This document shows, one piece after another, positions 24,481-42,200 of a stretch of DNA of 64,000 bases (the stretch's first letter is position 1; each line of letters begins with the position of its first letter). Where the stretch lies: the NCBI GenBank assembly GCA_028551475.1, contig CM052361.1:2425501-2489500 (forward strand), in the 5' to 3' direction. The position numbers and the translations under genes are program-made. The notes under the pieces were generated by a model. The model saw nothing but the letters and a program-made list of their open reading frames with translations. It was not told the DNA's origin and did not search any database. The DNA comes from Casuarina equisetifolia (lineage: Eukaryota > Streptophyta > Magnoliopsida > Fagales > Casuarinaceae).

Positions 24481-27230
24481 GCGACAATAATACATGTTCA
24501 ATTAAAGAAACCTGATGGAGGAAGCCTTCTCATTCCTGATCACGTATGGGTTTGTCCGCTGACAGTGATAATGAAGTCCGGGCTTCAACATTACACCTAA
24601 GCTAGTAGGGCAATTCCTCAACGGCCTATTGCATATGAATCACTGGCCTGCCTGTCGATGCCAACCCATATCCAGCCATACAAGGAATGGTCCGAGTAAG
24701 CATGCTGTCCAATCAATTCAATGTAACCAACATATATTTGATTCTCACAAATGCTGTCGAATGAGAACCATTACATGGGTCCATTTTCCTTCGGATTTGA
24801 TCCCATTATCCACTCCAGTCAGCTAGCCAACCTGTCTCACCATTTCAAAACCAGCTATCCTCGCGTCCTCTCCTACCACAACTCCAATGGACCTACTGCT
24901 TTTGTCCTTGGATGTCGTTCTTTAACAATAACACTGTTGCTCCAGAGCTGCAAGCCAACGCCTTTTGATTGCGTTCTTATGAACAGAAGAAGCGGAGATA
25001 GTGACTGCAACCACTGCAACATTGACAGCATTAGACAGCTCGAGTATCTGCACTAAGATTTCAGACTACGCCTGGATTTGAGAGAATGAGTGAATGATTG
25101 TGATGCATTGAACCATAGATGAACCCGAACAGTGATGTTTCTTATGACCCAGAGCTACTAAAGGTAGGTGGAATCCTTACTTTGTTACGTTCCTTTCCTC
25201 TGCAGAAACCTTGTCGGTTGGTTAGTGACAGCACATCCAACCATTTCCCCGAGCTCTCCAAGGAAAAAACCTTGAGAATGTTAATGAACAAGTTACAAAT
25301 ATTCTTGTTAATCATTTCGTAAAAGAACTATAATGGAAGTAATGATACTAGGTGAGTTGTTCGAAGATTAAGGACTTGGGATGGAACGGTGCAGGTAAAA
25401 TGATAAGCCAACAATCACTTCAGGCACAGGATAAAGCCGATGATGTGAAGTGAAAACCTTTTGTCTCCACCGGAAACAGTTTTTTTCTTTTGAAACAGTG
25501 GGCACCTATGCATGTGCACATTATTTCTTGTCCGTACTCATCACTTCCAATGTGCAGAAGTTCTGGGTCGTCAATCAATGATGGAGCTTGAAGCATTCAG
25601 GTTGACTGCAAACAGGGCATGCAGAAAATATCAAACCTGCAAATCTTTTCGACTAGACGTTGTCTTTGACGCTAGCAGTTATTCGGGGCCAGGACATTTG
25701 TTGCTCTCTTGCTCAATGATTGTAGAATGCTTCTTCTGTCGGTGCTCCGGCTCACCTCGTTGTGCTCACTTTCTTTTCACTTGGAACCATATGTAGTTCT
25801 CAGAACGAAGTTACAGGGAATAAAACCAAACACTCCCAAGGACAAAAGGAGCAACACAGGAAAAAATTGCTTTCTTAGGTGGGACCAAATTGAAGACAAG
25901 AAATTAGTTTTGATCATAATCTTTAAAAGCGGATTACTTAGCCAACTAACTCTATGATAAATTAATGAGATTTGGATTGTGAGATTTGGATTTAATAACA
26001 TGTGTATAATTGGATATGTACATTGTAATATCAACAATAAAAAATAAAAAAAAAATTCCTTAAAACATCCCTTGGGCGATCACAAAATCCTCAACGGTTA
26101 TACTCTAAAAAAGAAAGTGTTCTCTCACTTCAATTTGCATAATAGTTGCTGTTAGAATCACTGTTAACAATTAAGATTTGGACAATCTACTTTTAAACTT
26201 GTGGGCCATTAAATTAAGTGTATACTCCCAATTCCATATGGAGAACTTGGTATTGCATTTATTGCATAAGAACAGCCAAATGTGAACGGAAAGAAGAGAT
26301 GATCAAAAGAATCTCTTTGCCAGAGAGAAAATCACTGGTGGGAAGCCTATCCCTAGGAAGCCAACCAGGAAATAAAGGCATGGCCGGGAATGGCTTTGTT
26401 TACTCAACAAAACAATGCTAAAACGATGGAGACATTCCCAAGTTGATTTTGAAGGGAAATCACAAGGTCTTTACCATTTCCCTTCACCCTCTGAATCTCA
26501 ATCCGAGTCAACTGCTTAAGTTTCATTGTTTTTTGTTTCCTTTTCTAGGAAATTTTACAAGTCATACTCTTTGCCTTTGATAAGCAAAGTTCTCACCCAG
26601 CTTGTGCAAACTGATTAGTCCTTCTTAGATTCTAAAAAATATATCCTAGGTCCTACTATTTGATGTCTAAATATTAATATTTTTTAAAACTTAATGAAGT
26701 CTAAGGAAACAACTTCATTTAATTGATCATAATGTGTAATCTCTAGTAGGTACTTTAGAGAAATTACTCATTAAAACATGGTACATCAGATGAGTTTTCT
26801 TTTTAGTCTTAGTCTTAGCTTTAGATTTTCTTTTCTCAATCCACCATCTTTATGTCTGCTAAGATTAATCCTCTATTTTCTTTTTTTTTTCTTTTTTTTT
26901 CCTTCTATTAATGCACGAAGCAAAATCTACACACCAATTATATCTATATTTCTATTATCTCCTCATAACTAAAAGGTGTAGATAATGGTATAAAAGAAAA
27001 GAATGCATTCAGTTCATTAAAATTGGATAATACCTTGCAGATTATAGAGCTTATTTAGGGCTGCGACCTCAGAGAAGCAAGTACAGTTTCTTTTGTAAAA
27101 GCATTGTTAAAGACGTACTTTCATACTGATGAGATACGCCATAACCAGATCTCTCCCTTTCTCTCTCTACTCTCTCTCCAGCAGCTAAATAAGGAATGCA
27201 GACTTACATAGGCATGGACCGCAAGAACTA
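24481..27230. other. intergenic DNA, no gene recognised
   Basis: Several ORFs of 60-100 codons (24751-25056, 25512-25796) were read and show no family motif or signal peptide. Pyrimidine-rich runs lie near 26875-26905, and a CT-rich stretch at 27150-27180 is near the 3' end of the expansin gene. Confidence 0.4.
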
Positions 27231-27274
27231 AGTAGAAATGATGTTACGATACATATAATAGAGCTAAGGGGATG

Positions 27275-28181
27275 TTAATAGCGAAACTGGCGGCCGGTGA
27301 ATGTCTGCCCGAAGGACCAAGTAGCCTGAGCAACGTTGTATGAGACGACACTGCGACCATCGCTGGTTTTGACAACAAAAGAGAGGCTTTGTCCGTTGAG
27401 GTATAAATTGCTTTGCCAGTTTTGGCCCCAGTTCCTTGACATCGCCTGCCAGCCGGTTCTTGAGCCCTTGATGGAAACAGCATGCACATCGCCGGCACCG
27501 CCGACGTTGGTCACGAGGACGAGGTTGAAGTAGGAATGGCCGTTGATGGAGAACCTAATGCCTCCTCTTCTCCGGCATCTTACCCTGTAAACCCCATCAG
27601 AGACGAATGACTTTAGATGATTATGTAAGTAAACCAATGGACAAAAAACCTGTGAGTAAAATCGATTACTTTCTGTAGATTACAGGAACTATCCCAGCTC
27701 GATATCGAGCAATGCGTTGGAAGATGGGCTGAGAGAGGTCAAAGTGAAGCTTGGGAGGGTCGCACCACCCCCCGGGAGGGCAGAAGTTAGTGGCAGTGAC
27801 GACGATGGAGCCGGGGAGGCACCATTGTGGATCGTTTACACATCTGATTTGAAAGCACGCTCCACAGCTTAAGCCATCGTTAAACAATGCAGTGCTCAGA
27901 GCCGCTGTGTAAATCCCATAGCCCTGGCTGTACAGGTTTCCATACCCGCAAGCACCTCCTGCAGAATCCCGGAAAGAGGATGAAGACACAATGTTGTCAT
28001 CCCCAAAGATTTTGAAGTGCTTCAAAAGTAGTCAAATCAGAGAGAGGAACGTACCCATTGTCCCAGAGGCGTCACCTCCACCATAGAAAGTGGCATGAGC
28101 AGGCGTCCAACCCCCATAGTACCCATGAACGGATAAGACCATTGACAAACACAGAACTAGAAAGAAGCCGTGAAAAGCCAT
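27275..28181 (-). CDS. EXPA: alpha-expansin
   Basis: Three exons on the minus strand, 28181-28055, 27958-27670 and 27584-27275, give 241 residues. Residues 1-20 are a signal peptide ending SVHG. Next comes the six-stranded double-psi beta-barrel domain: [20 protein letters not shown], conserved Cys, and the HFD motif at 114-116. The C-terminal CBM63 domain has [16 protein letters not shown], then WGQNWQSN and SFGQTFTG. These are alpha-expansin hallmarks. Expansins act in the cell wall at acid pH to loosen cellulose-xyloglucan contacts without hydrolysis. Introns are short (96 and 85 bases) at usual expansin positions; the second splits Lys139 (AA/G). Length is slightly under the usual 250. 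The subgroup cannot be fixed by eye. Confidence 0.95.
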
Positions 28182-31170
28182 TGTCCTGACACAGAGCAAA
28201 CCAACTCTTCAGTATTACGAAATCTTGTGCTAAGTTAAACACTAACTAAATGAGCAATCATTATCTCCTGAAGTCGCTACAGAATTGGGAAAAAAGAAAG
28301 ACATATTCAGTACATGAAACGGAAGCCGTGAGCAGCCCCTGATTGAGGAAATGAAGAGTTGAGAACTAGAAGGGGTTAAATAAAGTTCAATCAACATCAC
28401 GCCTGACTCATCTTTGTGCCATGGGGACCATGCTATTTAAGGATGTGTGAAAGCAGTCTGGAGGGTTGCAGCCAGATGTCCACAAAGACGAGGAAAATGG
28501 TTGCAACGCAGTAAATGAGTCCAGTTAGGGAGTTTAGCTGTGAAAGAGTTGGTAAGAATTATTCTTCCTTCCACTGTTTTCATATCAGTATTTACAAGAT
28601 TGCGTGTAATTCTTGGTTGACAACTTGCAGAGGCGCCGTCTATGGTGCCATTAAACTTCCCTACCTCAAGCAAAGATGCAGTTCAGGTCATTCTGAAACT
28701 GGGATTGTACAATCTGACAACATTAATGACCATTTTTTGTCAAACCCTTACTGTGATGTATGGGCTACAACAGTAAGACTACCATTAAACCAGAGATTTT
28801 ACTTGTTAATTATGCATTATCTTTTATATTTGTATAACCCAAGAGTGATGCAGTTCTTACAACTTGAGGACCGGATGATTCTCTGAATATATTTGACTTT
28901 CTGAAACAAGTGAAAATATTAAGATGGTGAGAAATTCCTTGTTATTTTCAAGAGTGTGCACATATTAGAAGATAAGGCTCGTTTATCAGGGATCAAATTT
29001 GCAGGACAGAGGGTACTTAAATCAAAATCAAGCTTTGTGAAGACCCCGACATGACATAGGTTGTTTCAACATCCAATTCCTTTGCAGAACGGAATATCTT
29101 TACGTTTTGCTTTGTTTTGTTTTGTTTTGTTCTGTTTTGTTTTTTATTTTTGTGGATGTGGAATACAGCTTCGTAGATCACTTATTGATAGAAGGTGGTC
29201 TCAGTCATGCTAGGTCATGATCAGTGTAAACTCTGTCTAGCAGTGAGCAACAAGGGTGTATCTTCGGACTAGATTTCGTGGGCCTTAATTTCTCATTACC
29301 AATGTGACCAATAACTAGCTTTTTATGAGAATTTGAGTGCTTCAACTATCTTGGACTCTTCAACTTAGGTTTAGGGTTTCTAGAAATGAACAAACAAGAA
29401 CCTTTTTTTTTTTTAAGGTAAAAGAAGGTTTGTGTTTATAAGGTTTCAACTCAGAACCTATGTTTCAAGTAGCTAGTAACTAATCACTAGACTATTGACT
29501 TGTTGACAAACAAACATAAACATTGATGCAACAATAAATGAAAAGTTGCATGCATGTGTGTCTCTGATTTTGTATCAATTTTCTTTTAGTTTACCATTAG
29601 CATTAAAATCCGAGATTTGGTCATGTGGGGATCTCAGTGAAGGGGACTTGACGTGCCTGGGATCATTGCAGTTAAAAAGTCGCTGACAGAAGAATGGACA
29701 TTCATTTTGAATTTAGCTATGATGGGAGACAGCATCAGACATGATATCCAGCTTATTAGTATGTGGGGTTTCCATGGCTTCAACTTGCTTACTGCTGAAC
29801 TTTAAACAACCTTATCTGTTTGGTCTTCAGCGTATGCAACATATGAGTCATTCATGGCAATGTTAGGTGGTTTAGTATCCTCCCCAGGGGAGACTTACGC
29901 AGACAACTTGGGCATCTAGCTGTTAATTTGATCAATTGAAAATAACGGGTTTGATATTCTTTTTATATGTTCACATGCTTGAAAAAGTAATTCTCTCGCT
30001 CAAATTGCAATCTTTAAAGTTCACGATGTTTTACTAGTCCTACTTAGCGTTGCTTTTCTGAATATTTTGACATCTGTAGTCATATTGAAGTTTGACGAAT
30101 TGGATTAGGACTTCATAATTTCCTATGTTTTCTATTTTTTTAGTTTTTTTTTTTAAAAAATCAGGAATGGGGATGGAGGGATTGGAGGGATTTATTAAGG
30201 GAGGGGGAGACTCAAATCCTAGCCACCCATGTAGAAGATCCCCTAGATATTATTGAGCTATCAAGACTTAGGCCTTATATTTTCTATTAAGTGGATAAAA
30301 AATGATTGGTCTAAAATTAAATATTTTTTATTTAGTACCTCAAATTACAAATAAATATGGATTAAATAATCCCATTTCATAAGATGACTTAAAAGTTCTT
30401 GAAAATCTTGATGGTTTTTTTGCACACATTCTATTGTTCTCTCCCTCCATGCATTGGCTCTTATCACATTTTTCCTGTACAAGTCTTCTCTTACCATGAT
30501 TGTCATGACCCACCAAGTAACATTCCATGATTTAAATTGAGGAGCAAGTGGACTGTCCCAAATCATTGTTAGGTCAATCAAAATTCAGTCAAGAAAATTT
30601 AAACTTAAGATACTTACTTTGTAAAATCTTTTATAGAGACCCTACTACCCCCCAAAAGACTAATGTCACCAAGCCATGTAGTTTTTTTTAGTGGATCTGA
30701 GCGGTTTCAACAAAGTTATTTTTGTTTCAATCAAAACACTAATATTTTTCATTAAACAATATCTAAAACTTCACTTGTACTAAAAGGTTAACTCAAAAGC
30801 TAGTTTATACATTAAAGTATACTTTTATTTAAACTTTATCATACTATCACTTTCATGTAGTTAGGATTGTAATGGAAAATGACAATGCATCGTTTTCCAA
30901 TTACACGGGCCGCCTGATGTGTACTGCTCTTTCTTTGGAGAGTACACTTTGAGCATTTTCCGAAACCCACATGGGAGGGTTGAGTTCAATAGAATGTGAC
31001 GGGAATTACTTGTTCCACCTACTTCTATCTCACCAATGTAGCATCACTTGCTTTTGGAGATATGGTGACTAAGTTGACTTTATTAGCAACCTAATGCTAA
31101 TAAATTCTCCAGTGATGAAAAAGCTTCGGTGCATCCTTTTCATCATCTCCTACTTTTCTGGACAGAAAGC
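28182..31170. other. expansin promoter side and intergenic DNA
   Basis: The first several hundred bases are upstream of the minus-strand expansin. A (TTTTG)n tract lies at about 29104-29147, and poly-T or poly-A runs near 29404 and 30145. No gene is recognised. Confidence 0.4.
29104..29147 (+). repeat. (TTTTG)n-like simple repeat
   Basis: About eight imperfect TTTTG units (GTTTTGTTTTG with one TTCTG), ending in a T-run. Confidence 0.75.
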
Positions 31171-31179
31171 TACACCACA

Positions 31180-31990
31180 TTAAAACCAGCTCACCCTTAC
31201 TGCATCATCATCGGAGGTACGTGTGATGATCTTTAATTGGGTCTTCGTTAATTCAACATCCATATTCTGACAGCCGGTGCTTCTTCTGCATTTTTGATTT
31301 GTTCTGTCCTGAAGAGACTTGAACATTAAGAGGATACTAAGTATCTTTGCTTCTAGGCGAGCCGTATATGCAGAGGAAAAGAGAATGACAGATAACACTG
31401 TTCTGATCGACTTGATGTTTGCGACCAGGACAGCATTTGTTAAGGCGGCAGCCGCCGAGAAAGTTGGATCTTTGCCCGAAAATCTGAGACTATGGCACTT
31501 TTTTCTCACTGGACTGAGTCCCTTCGATTCCCCCACCGACATTTTAAAACTACGTACACCTTAAAACAGAGAGTAAACTTAACAATCCTAATGATTCCAA
31601 GTGAAGTTCAAACCAAGGATTTAGTGGTTCTGTAAACTGCATTTACAGAAGCCACCCCCTGAATCACATGTCCGGGTTTTTCTTTAGGTTTGACACTGAT
31701 TGATTATGATTGTACATATTGGGAACTTCAGTTCAGCAGCCACCATCACATGGAAGCGATTTGTACATTTCAATGGCTACAGGGATACATCAAAACCTGA
31801 CAGAAAGAGAAGCAGGCCCGCCTAGAATTGACTTCTCATTTCTCTATCTGACATGCCTCCTTGAGAACTCATTTGTCCAATGGAATCTCGTCATTTCACT
31901 ATCTTACAGATTCATGCTGGGAAACGTTAAATTTCACTGCCAAAAATTCTATAAGGTGCAACAGCTGTAAAGAATATATCGAACAAGAAT
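31180..31990. other. unassigned interval with overlapping ORFs, then COQ5 3' flank
   Basis: A 120-codon minus ORF (31180-31542) and an 81-codon plus ORF (31319-31564) overlap here. Neither matches a family I know and they cannot both be assumed real. 31565-31999 is downstream of the COQ5 stop and probably holds its 3' UTR. Confidence 0.3.
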
Positions 31991-31999
31991 TTGTGACAA

Positions 32000-38062
<6,063 letters not shown>

Positions 38063-38700
38063 GACTATAATCCAAAAAATAAAAATTGAAATAAATAAAC
38101 CTGATCAGATCGCATTCAGATGCATATCCAACTCAGCTACAACATGAGAACGAATCGAAGTCCTTCATGTACAAAATATGATAAGCCTGGATTATGTAAA
38201 ACTAAGAACGCAATACAACGAATGTGAATTTGAGCTTCTTTTTTTTTTATTTTTTTTAATTCAAGCATCAAGTATCTGGAGCGTTGAAGTAGAAAGAGAC
38301 CGAGAAGCCATTAACCAGTACAAAAGTAAATCCAAGGGGAGCAGAAAACATTTCACATTTCTTCTGCTCTGTCTGCTTCTCGGCGAGAATGGAAACTGGC
38401 GAAGAGTGTAACGGTAGCAGCGATGGTCGTGTCGATGAAGAAGCACAGAAACGAAGAATGCAAACCAGAAAACGAAAAAGGAAATTCACCTCCTATATAA
38501 CCGGCGGCGTAATCGAGTCGGTGGCAACTGGAAGGAAGAATGGCGGTTAAGGGACAACGGTGACGTAGCCGCGCGAGGTTTGAAGAAGAGAGAAAAGGGG
38601 GAAGAAAGGGAGCAAACCGGATCTTAATGGATAGTCCGAGTACTTGAGCTTCATCGCCTTCGTTCTCTATTTATATGGGCCTTGAATAAGCTCCTTACCC
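38063..38700 (-). promoter_or_regulatory. COQ5 leader and core promoter
   Basis: Reading the minus strand, a TATA-like TATAAATAG lies at 38675-38667, directly preceded by GGCCCA (a site II-type TGGGCC element, frequent in genes for mitochondrial proteins). The start codon is about 600 bases downstream, so a leader intron is likely. GGAG/GTGAATT near 38490 could be the donor, and ATTATAG just before the ATG (about 38065) the acceptor. The splice sites are inference. Confidence 0.5.
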
Positions 38701-39265
38701 ACTGATCCTTTTTAAATTATCATTAATAGTATTAAGTGATATTATTTTTTCAAAAAATCTCAACTTAGATTCAACATAATATATTTCGTTTAAATATTAG
38801 TATGCCTTTTACATGATTAAAACTCGAAGCATACAGTTAGCTATGATTCCAACTATTATGATCTCAGATTATTATGACAGAAATCTTAAAACTAAAGATT
38901 AATTAAGAACCATTTTATTTAGATGGTTCCTTTGCCTTCCTGCAAAAGGCTTCCCGACTTGTCCGTTACCTAATTAACAAGCTAGTCCAATTTCAGAGAT
39001 ACAAACAGAAATAGAAAAAGTCAAGGGGATTTGAACCCCAAATGCGGTGCAAATAGAAATATTTGAATTATCTGAAGGATGCAAACTCGAAAGTTTTGAG
39101 AAGTTCCAGTTTTCTTTGAGGACTGGATATACACAATGAATTCCAGAGCAAGTGAATTGAATGTGTAGAATCATACAAGTTAGAGAGAATGAGGTTGAGA
39201 GACAGGGGCAGAGACGTTGGAAATGCTTGTAACTTCCATTTACTTGAAGAAGAGAAGACACAAAC
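38701..39265. other. spacer between COQ5 promoter and PTB 3' end
   Basis: AT-rich. The right half is probably PTB 3' UTR. A T-arm-like hairpin at 39019-39041 is not part of a foldable tRNA. Confidence 0.4.
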
Positions 39266-42200
39266 TCATTGACCATAAGAAGCAGGCTGACCAGGAGGCG
39301 AAGCTCCACCAGGTCGTCCAGATGGTGGAAACCCTGGCTGAAACTGACCCAGAGGTGAGCCACCATTGGGTCGAACATTCATGGCAGCTCCTGGAGAAAA
39401 TCCCATGGAATTCATGGCAGATGGAATTGGGCTGCCTGTCAGTGGGGACGAACCAGCAGGCACTGCTGCTGTGGCATATGCTGGTTGGGAGGATCCTGCA
39501 TAACTTTGACCGGGGTAGGTGCTAGGAACCGATGAGAATGGCAGCCTTCCTGCCTGCATGGTAGGATCCCATGGTGCTGCTTGTCCACCGGGATACGGTG
39601 CTGGTGCAGCCCCTCCAGGGGTGAAGTTACTCCCGGGGTATGCTGGACCAGCCTGAGGATTTGGCCAAGCTGACGGAGCGCCAGGGAGACCCGGCGGTTG
39701 TTGGGCTGCAAGCAAACTTGCGTCTGGGATTGTATAATCTCTACTTTTATCACTATAAGCCTATGCAAATGCAAATGCAAAACAAAAGGTTAGATTCTCA
39801 GAAGATTTTCTCAAATACTAAATAAAACAGAAGCAACCAAAATAAAAGGGCAATTAAGTGTCAAGGGAGCATACATTTAAGGACCAAGTTCGATCAAGAA
39901 AGGATCCACTTTTTCTCCAAAGGACGCCTTTACATTATTTCCCCTTTTATTTTTTTCTCATTAATACTAACTCAAAATCGCATATTTATACCTTTACATT
40001 GAGATCAGTATGACGAGAGTATGATAGATGAAGCTTACAATAGCCACCATCATATATGCAGTGTCCCTCTAAGGCTTCTCTGGCAACTGCTGCAGTAGCT
40101 ACATCTGAAGACAACAACTTACGGATTAAATGACAGCATTAAAAGGTTCAAATAACACTCGAAGAATAAAAAATAAATAAAAAAATAAAAAAGAGCCAAA
40201 AGTAAAAATTTTGCCTTGTAAAAAGGACAAGCTATGGAAGGATTAAAATGGTAACATAAGACCTACTGTGGAGATTTAAAAGGAAATTAGGCAGAAACAA
40301 AGCATTAAATAGTTTACTGTAATATGATACTAATGCCAGTGTCAGGGAGAGGGTGACAGTGAGAAAACGTAAATAAACTTTCAACAATAAGAATAGGTAA
40401 AATTTGTTAAACCTAGGAGGTAAAATAGATCCCAATTCATTCTTTTTCATGTCTACTCAACAATTAAACAGGGTCCCCAAGAAAGTGGAGAAGTAAAGCC
40501 GCTTTAAGTCTGCCTGTGGATTAACAAACTCAATGCTACATAAGTGCATCACCACTTATGACGGAAGCCATAACCCAATTCATACTTCACTACCCACATA
40601 ATTAAAATTGAGGGTATAATGAGATGTCAACACCAAACAGAAGGTTGAGCTTGGCCTTTGCCAAGTGTAATGATGGATCCAATGAGAACATACAAGCAAA
40701 GAGAAACAACTGGCTGGATTCGTATCAGTAAAAGTGTACGTTTTGAGAAAAACTATCTTCCTTGAGTAATTCCCATAAAAAACTATCTTCCTTGAGTAAT
40801 TCCCATATAGTGTAATAGACGCACGGTTTGTATAGGGAAGGAAAACCCTGGAAACTTTCATTATGATAATGGGAATTAAAAACTCAACTGCGTGATAATA
40901 CTAACAATCAATAACTAATCAGGCATCTTGGATCAAGTTCCAAGATTCAAGGTTCATTCAAAGGTTTACAATAAGATTGGTAGTCAAATTAGAAACCACC
41001 AGGATCAGACCAAAGAAAATTTTCCCTTTCAAGTTCTTGCTTAATGTGAAGAACAAGTAAAAAGATATAAAAATCATTCAGATATGCAAAACTGGAACAG
41101 GCACTGCATTTTAGGCATGCGTGAAATTAATGCAGAAAGACTTGACAGAACCACCGAATTCATGGGAAACTAAAGCACCATAGTGCGAAGGTAGATACCA
41201 GGATACTGAACAAGTGCCTGGGTCTGACCATTCTTCTCAAATATAGCAATTTTCTGAACAGTCCCAAATGCAGAGAATACCTGTACGAGGTGAAGCAAAA
41301 CACTGTGAGTACTCTGTCACCTTAATCATTATCACCTCAAATGAAGAAAGCATATAAACCCTAACCGTGTGAAGAACATCCACAGTTACAGCATACTGCA
41401 TATTCTCAATTGAAGCAAGAAGCACATTACTCTCAAGTTCTTTCTTTTTTCCATCAGGCCCTACAGCAGTCTGAACATGACAGTTGTTAGTACTCACCAC
41501 TACTAAATGTGATAAATCTTCCAAGAACAAGGTACCTGTGCAACTCCCTCAATTGCAGTAGGATTAACAGGAAGGTACGGATTTGTATAGTCCCTGCAAG
41601 ACCACGGAGAGAAAATCCACATCTATCATGCATTTTTACATATCATTACTAATACACACCTCTCAGAAAATCCAACCAAGTAGGAACACAAAAAAAAGGG
41701 AGAAGCATCAGTATAATTATGTGAAAACAGGTTGGGAAGAAATTGCAATAAGGATACATTAAACAATTGAGTGAAACAGTTAAGAGGGCGAGTATTTGAG
41801 TTGTCTGATTTAAAATCCTTCAAGTTTGGTATAATTTTCAACAAAATAAACAGAAAGCAGATGAAGCTGCAACAGATTTTGAAAAGAGGCTACCAAATTT
41901 CTTAAATTTACATAACTGTCTCACGAGATACTGAACTACCATATTTTTATTCAACCACCCAAGTCTCAAAATAAGATGAAACGTCTAGGGAAATGCCTCA
42001 TGACAGAATTTTATGACATCTCATTCAGAATATAGTAAAAGGAAGGGGTGACAACAGTGATGATATCTAACAGACCAGAGAAGTTCCAATTCATATAAAG
42101 AAAATAGATTTTCCCTTGAACAATATTTATGGATGCACACAACTATATATCATGTATTCATATTTATACTAAGAGGTTTTACATTCTCCTTCTCTTATGT

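Noticed and set aside
24751..25056. 101-codon plus ORF
   Set aside because: No signal peptide or domain, and no coherent exon neighbours.
26778..26972. 64-codon plus ORF rich in Leu, Phe and Ser
   Set aside because: Driven by CTTT- and T-rich low-complexity DNA.
39019..39041. tRNA T-arm-like GGGGTTCAAATCCCC on the minus strand
   Set aside because: No matching acceptor stem, D-arm or anticodon arm in the expected 50 bases; no tRNA can be folded.
39217..39525. 102-codon plus ORF at the PTB 3' end
   Set aside because: Antisense to the last PTB exon.
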